Shown piece after piece: positions 9,571-19,340 of a stretch of 64,000 bases of DNA. The stretch's first letter is position 1, and every line of letters starts with the position of its first letter. This DNA is from Tridacna crocea (taxonomy: Eukaryota; Mollusca; Bivalvia; Cardiida; Cardiidae). A model generated the notes under the pieces. That model searched no databases. It had not been told where the DNA came from and worked only from the letters and a program-made list of their open reading frames with translations. The stretch lies in NCBI GenBank assembly GCA_943736015.1, contig OX031065.1, forward strand, positions 22,520,427-22,584,426, in the 5' to 3' direction. The translations under genes were made by a program, and so were the position numbers.

Positions 9571-10341
9571 GTGGAAGAGCTTTTAAAACAAATTGTAAAA
9601 AATACAGAACCTAAAACGTCATTTCAAATTATAGTAAGTGACAACAAAACACGCATTAAAACTAGGTATAACCCACCTCTTCAACTGGAAAAGGATGAAA
9701 AATATGAAATAGCTCTGGTAGACCTTGAAACTTACTACTCTTTTCCAAACATTGATGCAACAAACAACATCTTCATTTATTCTCCGGATAATGGTGCTTC
9801 ATGGAATAAAGTTGAAATACCAGAAGGAAGTTATGAAATCCCTAACATTAATGATAACATTCAGCAGGAAATGAGAAAAAACGACCACTATGATGAAGTA
9901 AATGAAAAATATTATATCAATATTTCTGCAAACACTATTACCCTTAGGTCAGTTATTGATAAAGAAGATGGATACCAAGTAGATTTTAATCATCCAAACT
10001 TCATTTCTAAAGTATTAGGATTTACTCACTTAAAATATACGCAAGGATTTCATGAGTCAGAGAATGCTGTAAATTTTCTAAATATAAACAGCATATTCAT
10101 AAACATTGATATCATCTCAGGAAGTTATGTTAACGGTTCAACGCAAAATACGATTTACTCTTTTTTCCCAGATGTATCTCCCGGATATAAAATTGTTGAA
10201 ACTCCTCGAAACCTTGTATACCTACCTATTACAGTGTATGAAATACACAACGCGACGCTTGAAATTACAGACCAAAATGGAACTTTACTGATTCTTAGAG
10301 AGGAACCTTTAACAATTAGATTTCATATTAGAGAAGTGTAA
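9571..10341 (+). CDS. Penton-like minor capsid protein, copy 2 (start codon lost)
   Basis: An uninterrupted 256-codon frame lies directly downstream of the packaging ATPase. It is rich in beta-strand patterns (FIYSPDNGASWNKVEIPEGS, EITDQNGTLLILREEP), as expected for a jelly-roll capsid protein; the penton role is inferred from gene order in Polintons. The expected start after TATATAAAAA reads GTG (9571) instead of ATG. The next ATG in the frame is well inside the gene, so translation in an animal cell would probably fail or be truncated. Copy 1 keeps the ATG but carries two frameshifts, so the two copies decayed independently. Confidence 0.65.
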   Translation: MEELLKQIVKNTEPKTSFQIIVSDNKTRIKTRYNPPLQLEKDEKYEIALVDLETYYSFPNIDATNNIFIYSPDNGASWNKVEIPEGSYEIPNINDNIQQEMRKNDHYDEVNEKYYINISANTITLRSVIDKEDGYQVDFNHPNFISKVLGFTHLKYTQGFHESENAVNFLNINSIFINIDIISGSYVNGSTQNTIYSFFPDVSPGYKIVETPRNLVYLPITVYEIHNATLEITDQNGTLLILREEPLTIRFHIREV

Positions 10342-10366
10342 TAAAAAGATATTAGATATATAAAAA

Positions 10367-10918
10367 ATGACAAGTTATAAGAATATTGTAAAAGTTAATA
10401 TATCAGAAGGGCAAAAGCAAAAGCTTCAACATGCTGTTAAAGCTGGATGCCCAGTAAGTATTCGTTTAGGTCATGAGGATTTAAAAGGTAATGATATTAT
10501 AGGATTAACTGATTCACAAGTAAAGAAAATGGCTAAAGCCTATGAAAATGGTAAAGGCATAACGATTAGAATGAGCGCCAAACAGCTTAAACATAACATG
10601 AAGATAGAGGGCGGTTTTCTCGGTATGTTGGCTGGGTTGGCTGCTAGAGCTTTACCGATGGTGGCTGGGTTGGCTTCAAAAGCGTTACCAGCTTTAGGTC
10701 TTGGGGCTCTTTCTGGATTAGGTTCATTTGGAGTGAATAAAGCACTAGGATCAGGTCTTTACCTTAAAAAAGGAGGTTGCGTTTGTAAAGTAGAAACTGA
10801 TGGAAAGGGAGTTTACCTAAGCCCAATGAGGGGTAAAGGGTTAGAGTCTGTTGGTGATGGTTTGTATTTAAAGCAAGGAGGAAAGTTTTATGATGGAAAA
10901 GGACTTCTTTTGCCCTAA
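10367..10918 (+). CDS. Hydrophobic core/pVI-pX-like virion protein, copy 2
   Basis: This is an intact 183-residue copy of the protein at 4730, with the same basic helical N-terminus, Gly/Ala/Leu-rich middle and GLYLK-GG tail. TATATAAAAAATG precedes it directly. The very few differences between copies suggest a recent duplication. The function as an internal or membrane-active virion protein is inferred from layout and position. Confidence 0.6.
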   Translation: MTSYKNIVKVNISEGQKQKLQHAVKAGCPVSIRLGHEDLKGNDIIGLTDSQVKKMAKAYENGKGITIRMSAKQLKHNMKIEGGFLGMLAGLAARALPMVAGLASKALPALGLGALSGLGSFGVNKALGSGLYLKKGGCVCKVETDGKGVYLSPMRGKGLESVGDGLYLKQGGKFYDGKGLLLP

Positions 10919-10992
10919 TAGTCCATTTGCTAATATACCTATCTTAGGGGCTATATTGTAATGTTATAAATATTATTACTATTTATATAAAA

Positions 10993-11391
10993 ATGAAAAT
11001 CCATAAACTCGATGTTACGAAAGGAAATATCATTCAACCAAAAACAATCCACTGGATACCATTACAAGGCTTAAAATATCCACCTCGAAAAGTAAATACG
11101 GTAACCTGGGAAATTTTTTGTCAAGAAAAGCTTACACTAGCACCTAAAGAAGTGAAACATATACTCTTAGGGTTTGGTTTTATGATGACTAAAGGAGTTG
11201 TTTTAACCTCATTACCATACTATCTAAAAATGAAGTGGTGTAGTTTGCAAAATGAGGTTAACCTCCAAAATGTTGAAAATATAATAATTACTATTACAAA
11301 CAATTCTAGCAAAAGTGTAACAATTGAGAAAAACGAGCTCTCGTTTACTATTCATTTTAAAAAATATAATTCAAATAAAAAATGGAGATGA
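10993..11391 (+). CDS. dUTPase-fold-like protein, copy 2
   Basis: The protein is identical to copy 1 at 5356. The 132 residues show the dUTPase-like strand order without the catalytic Asp or the Ser-Gly motif. The TATATAAAAATG start motif is conserved. It overlaps the next gene by ten bases. A structural rather than enzymatic role is inferred. Confidence 0.45.
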   Translation: MKIHKLDVTKGNIIQPKTIHWIPLQGLKYPPRKVNTVTWEIFCQEKLTLAPKEVKHILLGFGFMMTKGVVLTSLPYYLKMKWCSLQNEVNLQNVENIIITITNNSSKSVTIEKNELSFTIHFKKYNSNKKWR

Positions 11392-12031
11392 AAGAAACTA
11401 TATACCCTAAATTACCAACTGCTCCTCCAGTTGATGAGGGGCAAGGATATAGACTGCAGAAAATTAATGAAATTCAGAAATTTCTAGAAGAAGAAAAATC
11501 CAAAAGAGAAGCCTTAAGTAAAAGGTATTTTAGAGCTGCGAGAATAGTAGATAATATAGATACGGTTTTAATTACGGTTTCCATGATTTCAGGAGCAGGT
11601 GGGATAGGTTAACTATCAACAGTAGTCGCGATACCTGCAGTGATACCATTAGAAGGAACTGCGGCTTTTACTGGTCTTTTAAGCTTAATTGGAAAGTATA
11701 GCGTAAGGCGCTCCACTGCAAAAGCTGAAAAACACGAAAAATTTAGAACAATTGCGGATACCAAGTTAAATACGATAGAACAATTGCGGATACCAAGTTA
11801 AATACGATATCCTCACATATATCGAAGGCTTTGAGTGATAACAAAGTTACTGATGAAGAATTTCAACTAATCTTGGAAGAATTGGAAAAGTATAAAGTAA
11901 TGAAGGAAGAAGTTAGATCAAAAACGAAGATAAAGATATTGGCTGAAACTGAAGAATCATTAATTGAGAAAGGGAGGCAAGAAGCGCGTGAGTCCGGGAA
12001 GTTGGTTGAAAAAGATAATAACCCCCACTAA
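11382..12031 (+). pseudogene. Membrane/coiled-coil protein, copy 2
   Basis: This copy covers the full length, unlike copy 1: a Pro-rich leader, a charged helix, two hydrophobic segments on either side of a TAA (11610-11612), then a long charged helix containing EEFQLILEELEKYKVMKEE that is likely a coiled coil. A 32-bp tandem duplication (11744-11775 and 11776-11807) shifts the frame once more. The family is conserved in related elements but its function is unknown; a membrane-anchored virion or scaffold protein is possible. The shared TAA shows that the gene was already dead before the block duplicated. Confidence 0.6.
11744..11807. repeat. 32-bp tandem duplication
   Basis: Two adjacent copies of a 32-bp unit that begins TAGAACAATTGCGGATACC. 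Because 32 is not a multiple of three, the second copy breaks the reading frame of the surrounding gene. Confidence 0.9.
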
Positions 12032-12132
12032 AAAAAAATTCTCCTGTCAATGTAGTTTTAATTGCGTTAGCAATGAAACGTGTTAAAAACTGCAATTAAA
12101 TCTGCGTTAAAAAGATATGTTGCGAATTAAAA

Positions 12133-12992
12133 ATGTCATTTCTAAAAATAACTGATCCTGCAAACAGAGACTTAATTGTAAAAGAGTACCTCGAAACAAA
12201 AAAGAATATCCGGATAGCCAACTAGCAGAGAGAACAGGGGAGAAAGAATTGCAAACTGACCTTTCAATGTTTTTTAAACCTATTACAGAATCACAAAAAG
12301 CTACAGCTAAGGAGGTTGTAGAAGAACTTAAACCTATTGAGGAAGGTATAAAAGCCATACCAGAAGCTATTAAGTTTCCAACCTTTCCATCTATCACAGC
12401 GTATGATAAACCTGCAGGTGAAGACACACAATTTATTGGACCAATAGCTGAGCAGTATCTAAGAAAGTTTGCTATTAAGTCTGTAGCTGATACAACATAT
12501 GAGTTATATGACAAAGAAGGTAACTTTTATATCGGTAATAAACCAGTTGTTATCATTCATAACAATATTAAAGTTGACGGCTAAGAATATGAGGGCACCC
12601 CTGGTCTATGGGAGCTAATTGTTGCAAAGAAACCGGATGAAAGTATTTATACTAATGAGGATTATCACAATTACGCAAAGTTGATGTTAACAACCAACAC
12701 CCTTCATCGTGGTAACGACCCGACCAGTATTTATCCCAAAAGCACTAAAGGGCACAAATGGAATAGGATACTTAGTACTATTTGGTATAATAGAAAAGAA
12801 TATGGAGGAAAGGGTATCGTTGTTATCCCAGGTGATCCTAACGCATTAATAGAAAGACTTGACCTGTTGTTAGCGAGCAAAAAAGCGGGTAACACAGGTG
12901 TAAGAAACGAGTTAGTAGGCATGTGTGATGAATTAAAAAGGCAAGGTGTTATAGATTCGAACGCTTATAAAAAATTAATGCCTATACTATAA
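12133..12992 (+). pseudogene. Conserved element protein of unknown function
   Basis: The gene starts ATG at 12133 (MSFLKITDPANRD). The frame changes near 12205-12215, a TAA lies at 12582-12584, and the same frame then continues to the stop at 12990-12992. Visible blocks are AEQYLRKFA, YEGTPGLWELIV, DPTSIYPKSTKGHKWN and DPNALIERLDLLLASKKAGN. I recognise this as a protein often encoded beside capsid genes in Polinton-like elements of cnidarians and molluscs, but no function is established. The N-terminal half is helical and charged. It is followed at once by the next start motif, whose TATA overlaps this stop codon. Confidence 0.55.
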
Positions 12993-12997
12993 AAATG
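12988..12997 (+). promoter_or_regulatory. TATA-ATG start motif overlapping the upstream stop
   Basis: TATAAAAATG contains the upstream stop codon (TAA, 12990-12992) and the downstream ATG (12995), so the genes are as tightly packed as possible. Confidence 0.5.
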
Positions 12998-13396
12998 ATA
13001 ACGCCTAATAAAAGAGGATTTAATAAATGGTATGCTTAGGGAGGTAGCGGAATCTTTAGCAGCATTGCGAACCTTCTCACGAGACTTTTTACCAGTAGCG
13101 CGGCTAAGCAACTTGCATCTTCTGCCTTAGATGTGGGTAAGAGTGTTGCTAAGGAAGGAGCAAAGAAAGCTTTAGAGGCTGGAAAGAATGTTGCTGTAGA
13201 AGCGGGAAAGAAATTAGTTACAAAAGCTTTATCACCAAAATCACGCAAAATTTTGGAAAAACATACTGCTATACCTGTAAACACGGTGAGCAACCCTACA
13301 ACACAAAGCATTAGCAATTTAATAGATGGAAGTGCCATTTCTATTCAGGATTTAGTTAAAAAATTGAACAGTGGGTCAGGTATTGAAGCAACATGA
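12995..13396 (+). pseudogene. Small basic Ala/Lys-rich protein
   Basis: ATG at 12995 is followed by an in-frame TAG at codon 15 (13037-13039). The frame then stays open to the TGA at 13394-13396, about 133 codons in all. The middle is rich in Ala, Lys and Gly (VAKEGAKKALEAGKN, VAVEAGKKLVTKA), giving an amphipathic helical, positively charged protein. The layout resembles DNA-condensing core proteins of adenoviruses and adintoviruses, but I see no diagnostic motif and regard this only as a possibility. Confidence 0.45.
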
Positions 13397-13432
13397 AGGA
13401 AAAAATTAATTTAAGTTAAACAAAAAATATAA

Positions 13433-13445
13433 TATATAAAAAATG
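13433..13445 (+). promoter_or_regulatory. TATA-ATG start motif
   Basis: TATATAAAAAATG ends in the start at 13443. The 46 bases back to the previous stop are AT-only in large part. Confidence 0.5.
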
Positions 13446-13812
13446 ATGAAATTAAATTTTACTCGTAACTTTTATAATAAATATGGAACTACATGTATAA
13501 AAGTATTTGGCACATTTCTAAAAATGGAGGATTGTGAGATACTTGAAGTTGATGATACAGAATATAACTACCAAAAAGCGGATGTGAAGTTATCTCCTGA
13601 AAAAGTAGCTGTAATGAAAGAGATTGAGGAAAAGGTAAATGAGTATTTAAGCTCTATAGATATTTTACCAATAACAATTGTGTATGGAAACAGGGTTTTC
13701 CCTAAAAAGAAAAAATATATCCAAGAAGATAAACTAAAAAACCATTAAACTTAAAGGTGTGTTTGTTAAAAAAGAGAAAAAGCCTTTCCCCCAGCTTTGG
13801 TTAGAATATTAG
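13443..13812 (+). pseudogene. Small conserved protein, function unknown
   Basis: The 101-residue frame (13443-13748) begins MMKLNFTRNFYNKYGT. Similarity to relatives I recall continues in a shifted frame to a stop at 13812, ending in a PQLW-type tail, so the C-terminus appears frameshifted in the A-rich stretch near 13730-13745. Alternating hydrophobic and charged strands (CEILEVDD, LPITIVYGNRVF) suggest a small beta-rich fold. A single-stranded DNA-binding role would fit but is not shown. It lies directly upstream of the major capsid gene. Confidence 0.4.
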
Positions 13813-13854
13813 AGATAATTATAATTTTTTTGCCTTAAAAAATTATAATTGTAT

Positions 13855-13863
13855 TATAAAATG
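13855..13863 (+). promoter_or_regulatory. TATA-ATG start motif, major capsid gene
   Basis: TATAAAATG ends in the capsid ATG at 13861. The preceding ~48 bases to 13812 are AT-rich without a frame. Confidence 0.5.
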
Positions 13864-15140
13864 GACATTTTAAATATCACTGAACCAATTGTAAAATATG
13901 ATAGTATTGATGAGTATGAGCACTTTGAGTATAACCCAATTACTGGTACAAGGTTGGACAACTCTGGAGGAGATATTAGGATTAACATCGAAACCCAAGA
14001 TATTTTTACGCATCCAAGCGAAAGTTATTTACTTATAGAAGGCCGCTTAACAAAGGCTGATGGAACAGCTTACGCAAATGCTGACAATATTTCTCTAACA
14101 AACAATTCCCTCATGTATCTTTTTAAGAATATCAGATATCAACTTTCCGGTCAGGATATTGAATCCATAATAAACCCTGGTCAAGCTACTACAATGCTTG
14201 GGTTGTTAAAATATCCAGATGATTTTTCTAAATCGCAAGGGCTAAACCAATTGTGGTATAAGGATACAACAGCTGCAGCACAAGCTCAAAACGTAGGTTG
14301 GAATATAAGGAAATTATATATCATTAATAATTCAGACCCAAAAGGAACATTTAGCTTTAGAGTTCCATTAAAACATATATTTGTTTTTTGCGAAGACTAT
14401 AATAAAATTTTGTATGGAATGAAGCAAACTCTCACCTTGACAAGAAATGATGATAATGATGCAATTTTTAGAGCTAACGGCGTTGATGCTGGTAAGATTA
14501 CGTTGGATAAAATATCATGGTTTATGCCCCACGTGATGCCTGCGGGTAAGAAGAAAATGGAACTTTATCAACTTATCGAGAAAAAAGAAAAATTGCCTGT
14601 TGGATATAGAATGATACAGTGCGACTCTATCTCAGTTCCTCAGTCAACATCATTTACTTGGAGGCTTGCAGTTAAATCATCTCCTGAGGTGCCGCGTTTT
14701 ATCATTGTTGGCTTTCAAACTGATAAAAATGGGGATCAAGAGCAAAACCCGGCTATATTCGACAACGTAAACGTTAAAAATATTTATGTTATGTTAAATT
14801 CTACAAGATACCCAGTTGCTGACTACAATCTTTCATTTCCAAGACAGCAATTTAGTAGAGCTTATGGTGATGCTGCGTTATTTAGGTCTAGGTTTTTAAC
14901 ATGGATGAGTTAGTTTCAAACCCTTATATTTCCCCATCAGATTATAAAACCCTCTATCCTTTGTTTTTGTTTGATGTTTCTAAGCAAAGTGAAAGGTTGA
15001 AATATTCCGTTACTGATATTCAAATTCAGACACATTTTGATGAAAATGTACCTGCAGGCACCGAGGCATATGCTGTTATTATTAGAGATAGGTTAATCAA
15101 CTTTCAGTCTGATGGTAATAAGATGAGTGTAGTGTATTAA
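13861..15140 (+). pseudogene. Double-jelly-roll major capsid protein
   Basis: About 425 codons starting MDILNITEPIVKYD. Characteristic blocks include SLMYLFKNIRYQLSGQDIE, INPGQATTMLGLLKYPDDF, GTFSFRVPLKHIFVFCEDY and LYPLFLFDVSKQSERLKYS, which match the double-jelly-roll capsid family of Polinton-like elements. These proteins form the pseudo-hexagonal capsomers. The protein is shorter than classic Polinton hexons. One frame change lies between about 14890 and 14910, where the upstream frame ends at 14913 and the downstream frame takes over; the rest is open. I chose 13861 because it is the first ATG and lies at the TATA motif. Confidence 0.82.
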
Positions 15141-15169
15141 GTTAAATATTTTTTCTATATATTAAAAAA

Positions 15170-15509
15170 ATGATAAAGTTTTCAGATTTAAAAGAAATTC
15201 TTAAAGAAAATTATATAAATTTTCGCTCTTACTGGGATAAAAAGCGGTTATTTGAGTTGGTAAAAGAACATGGCTTACTACCAGAGGAAGAGCCTAAACC
15301 AGAAAAGAAAAAAAGACCCTAAGTATGATAGATTACAGACTATTATGAAAAATCCTAAAACAGTTACTTTAGAAGATGTTAAAACTAGAGAAATAAAAAC
15401 TTTCCGATCGATTTATAAGGCTGGTAAATATATGGACCGTTGTCCTCGAACGATTATGAACTGGAACGGAAGGGTTTGGAAAGATAAATATAGGATTAAC
15501 ATTCAGTAA
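15170..15509 (+). pseudogene. NUMOD1-like DNA-binding small protein
   Basis: ATG at 15170 (MIKFSDLKEILKEN) follows TATATATTAAAAAAA directly. After a frame change in an A run near 15306-15313 the strand continues to the stop at 15507-15509. The C-terminal part, with IKTFRSIYKAGKYM followed by CPRTIMNWNGRVWKDKYRI, fits the NUMOD1 pattern, a helix-turn-helix found beside homing endonucleases and in viral small proteins. The N-terminus (FRSYWDKKRLFELVKEHGL) is helical. DNA binding is inferred; no nuclease motif is present in the frame. Confidence 0.5.
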
Positions 15510-15584
15510 TTTTATTACATCTGCATATAAATATAATAAAATTTCGATATAAGAAAAAAAATGGCTTAAGAAAATTATATTTAC

Positions 15585-15595
15585 TATATAAAATG
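15585..15595 (+). promoter_or_regulatory. TATA-ATG start motif, polymerase gene
   Basis: TATATAAAATG ends in the start at 15593. The 75 bases upstream are AT-rich. Confidence 0.5.
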
Positions 15596-18199
15596 AGTTG
15601 GCTTAATAGAATTTCGAATATAGCTGGACAAGCTGCTTCTAATGTTTACTCCGGTGCAAGGCATATCATTTCAGAAGCTATCCCTGAGAGTGTACAAAAT
15701 CGAATATCTAATTTTACTAATTGGCTGTCTAATAATGTAACGGAAGATCAGCTACCACAAGTTTAAGATGAAATTGTTGATAATGTTAGAGTGAATTATC
15801 CTCATAGGGCACCTTTAGCAATGGAAACCAGGCGAACCGCTTTACGTGGTTTTACCACTGAATATGTTATGGAAATTCCTGAAGATATGCAAGACATGGC
15901 ACCTAATCAATTATTAGAGTTTCGTACCGTAAATAATATATTACCTGTTACCGTATAACGGGTTTTTTTACGTGCTGCCAGTTTTTACTAATTTTTACGC
16001 ATCAAAAAGATTCGTAAAAATTCGACGCGTAAATGATTACAGCGTAAAACAGTAGTATTGTATCGATATGAAATAAAGGGTTATCAGTATGTAATACCTG
16101 TGTACTAAATACACGCAATATAAGATTTTTTTTTCACTTGGGTTCTGATTATATGTGATATGACTTCTCTCAATCAGTCATCTCTATTTGGATATTTTAA
16201 GCCACGGTTTCCGTGCCCAAACGGAAAACTAATAGAGAATTCTTATCCATACTATACGTGGAATGAATATTCAGATTAAAAATGCTTCGACACCACGTAA
16301 ACGAGGCACCATTATGAAAGTCGACACGTCGATAATGGCGGTGATGAGAATTTGATTCGGCATTGGGCCGCTCCAAAAATGTCACGAATGGGTCATGTGA
16401 AACGACGTGGCTGTAAAACTGCAAAACCCGAGGTTTTAAAATTTCGATGAGCTAAAGGAGGGCTTTCTAAATAGAGTGAAAAAAGTAATGACAAATGACA
16501 ATGTGCCTCCACGGTTAGTTATCAATTATGACCATACAGGTATCTGTTAAAACAGTTATTCGCACGTCAAAACAATTACCGCTATTCGCACGCCAAACAA
16601 AGAGTGACACTTTTCTTTCAATTTGTATTTAAAACAAACAATACATTTATAATCTTAAATGAAAGAGTGGACAATGCACTGATATTTTTAATGCTGTAAT
16701 TTTTTACGCATGTTTAGAATTAGTAAAAAATAAAATCGTAAAAATTTAAATCACGTGTTTTTAGCTCAAATTCGTAAACTTTTACAGCAGTAAAAAAAAA
16801 CCGTTATATGGTATTAGAAATAACCGAAACACAAAACTTAAACTTATATTAACTTGTAAGCTTTATCATATTGAAAGTGATACCATTACTGATCATCATT
16901 TTCATTCAGGTAAACCCATAGTTAATTTGCAAGGTAGTAATGAACTTGAGATATATAATCAAATGAAGTATAGAATTTTAGAAACTATGGCTGAGTATTT
17001 TATGAATTACCATTATTATCAGTTACACAGCACATACGAAATAAGGTTAATGACAGCTAGTTATAATCCTTTAAGGGCTAGCTCTTATATCCCTTTACCA
17101 AAATGGGTAAGTAATAAAAAGGCTGTAATTAATCTTAAAAATATGGATGATAATGAATGCTTTACTTACTGCGTGCTTAGATTCTTACATCCTAAGGATT
17201 CACACCCTGAAAGGATTACTGACCTGATGCCATTAAAAGAAACTTTAAGTATGGAGGGTATAAGTTGCCCGGTCTCCTTAGAAGATATAAAAAAAAAGTT
17301 TGAAGGGCAAAATCCTACTATATTAAAAAATCTATTTAGCTGTGATAATAAAAAAATAAACTCTGTTTATCCGTGCCAAATAAGTGATTTCGGAGGTTAT
17401 CGAGAAAAACATATAGATCTTTTGTTAATTAAACAAAAACTTACCACTCACTATTGTTTAATTAAAAACCTTGGTCGACTTGTATTAACACAATGGTCTA
17501 AACATAATAGTAAAGTATATGTTTGCCCAAGATGTATGCAAGGTTTTAATGATGAGTTTGCAAGAGGAGTACACCTAAATTTTTGTATGGAACATGAGCC
17601 AATTAAAATGGTATTACCTAAAAAAAGGCGCCACAATTCAATTTAAACATTTGTATAAGAAGGAAAAGCATCCTTTTGTTATTTGCGCGGACTTTGGGGC
17701 TATTTTACCTAGATTACATACTTGTCATAATGATCCTAAACATATGAGAAAGTATAATATGCATATACCTTCAGGTTTTGGTTATTTTATTAAGTCTCGT
17801 TTTGAGGATGTATATAGGTCTAAATTAGTGCAGTATACAGGAGAGGATGCCGTCGACCAATTTTTATTAAGATTAATTGAGGATGTTAAAGAAATAGCAA
17901 ATATTAGTCCAAAGCCAATGAATAAACTTACTATTGAGGAAAATATTAAACATAATAATTCTAGTAAGTGTTAGATTTGTGAAAAACCATTTACTAATGA
18001 TGATTTAAGGGTTAGAGATCATTGTCATCTTTCAGGTAGGTATAGAGGAGATGCCCATAAAAGTTGTAATTCACTCTGTAGAAGACCTAGGTTTACCCCG
18101 GTATTAAAGGTAGCTTTAAGCGCTAATGATGATAAGAGATATATAAGAGAGGATGGTAAAAATACTTATGCATTAGGTCATTATAGGAGACCTAAGTAA
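15593..18199 (+). pseudogene. Protein-primed DNA polymerase B, N-terminal part only
   Basis: The frame starts MSWLNRISNIAGQAA. It meets a TAA at 15764-15766, is split by an 847-bp MITE (15958-16804), resumes after it, changes frame in an A run at about 17621-17630, meets TAG at 17972-17974 and ends at 18199. Recognisable blocks of the Polinton pPolB N-terminal region are YIPLPKWV, NMDDNECFTYCVLRFLHP, THYCLIKNLGRL, a CPRC zinc finger and an endonuclease VII-like knuckle, VRDHCHLSGRYRGDAH. Beyond about 18075 the sequence no longer resembles pPolB; the exonuclease and palm motifs are missing, so the gene has lost its catalytic half. It would otherwise replicate the element from protein-primed ends. 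Confidence 0.75.
15958..16804. mobile_element. 847-bp MITE inserted in the polymerase gene
   Basis: Imperfect inverted ends of about 37 bp (ACGGGTTTTTTTACGTGCTG on the left, and its diverged complement ending in AAAACCGT on the right) are flanked by TATA at 15954-15957 and TATA at 16805-16808. Polymerase coding similarity stops at one edge and resumes in the same frame at the other if a single TATA is counted, which fixes the target-site duplication at 4 bp. The inside is AT-rich with no credible gene. Confidence 0.75.
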
Positions 18200-18315
18200 A
18201 TAAAAAATATTTTTTTAATTTATAAAAATAAAAATTATAAATAAGTTAAACAAATAAAATTTATATATAAAATTAGATTTTTTTTTATAAACTTAATGTA
18301 TGGAGGAGGTATATA
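18200..18315. other. AT-rich non-coding spacer
   Basis: Almost pure A/T tail after the polymerase fragment, ending near TATGGAGGAGGTATATA where repeat R starts. No inverted-repeat end of the Polinton could be identified. Confidence 0.5.
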
Positions 18316-18935
18316 ATTGAATTGTAGGTGGGTTCATGCATATATGGTTGTTAGTCCCACATAGTTAGGTATATAATATACAGACCATAATTTTGAGGAG
18401 TATATTATATAGAGTTTTATAGGGTTAATTGGTTAGTCAGTTAACCATTCAACTTATAAGGGGCAGGGGGTTAGTCAGTTAATCAATTAACTCACTAGCC
18501 ATTTAGCCAAGTCACTCAGTCACTCATTCACTCACACACTCACTGACACATCAAATTGGTAAAGGGACTTGGGGGCGCAAAAAGGGCGCGAAAGGGCGCA
18601 TTGATGCGTTGATAAAGCGAGTGTCTCAGTTAATGGAGAAAGTTGGCAAGGGGTTTTGGGGATGCAATTGAAGCGATTGGGGGGCGCATTGATGCGCTGA
18701 TAAAGCGAGTGTCTCAGTTTCAGCATTTTTCATACTACTATTGATTGCTTTGAAGACCCCTAAAACATGAAACGCTTTTTCTATCCATCGTAATCTGCAC
18801 AATCTTACAGCTTTCAGGGGCAGCATTTGGCATAAAAGATTCAAGAATGGGTATAGCTTCATAAAATATGGTTGAAAAGGTTTAAAAACTGGCTGAAAAC
18901 TGCCTGTAAACGATTATACATGAATCATTAGATAT

Positions 18936-19164
18936 TCAACCCATTACCACCGAGTCCCTGCTTTTGACGATCCTGAGAAAGAAGTCTTCAGAAAACATTG
19001 TTGGAAAATGCGAAAATGCTGGTAACCAGCATTTTCTCCTTTTCCCACAATGTTTTCTACACTTCTCAAAACATATTTCAAATTTTTAGTCACTTTTATT
19101 TTGCTGTCTGCAAATGATTTCAATTTGGACTGGTCTAAAGTTTTGTCGTTTGGTAAAGAGTTAA
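18936..19164. mobile_element. TTAA hairpin MITE, family A (in R2)
   Basis: Equivalent of 6636-6864, with TCAA-CCCATTACC and GGTAAAGAG-TTAA ends and the GCTGGTAACCAGC hairpin apex. Confidence 0.7.
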
Positions 19165-19340
19165 ACCAAGACCATTCAAATTCTTTCGGTTGCAGGTAAT
19201 CCAATTTAGATATTTTCGATTGCCAAGCATAAAATTGGAGAAAATTCGATCCTAGATACTTCAGTATGAGAGCAGACAGTATAGATTCAGGATACAGGTC
19301 GTCTTTGCAAGCCAAGAATACTAACTCCACTTTGTTAGTT

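Noticed and set aside
1-18315. An intact, replication-competent endogenous virus
   Set aside because: Almost every core gene has a stop or frameshift, the polymerase palm is missing, and no terminal inverted repeats were found.
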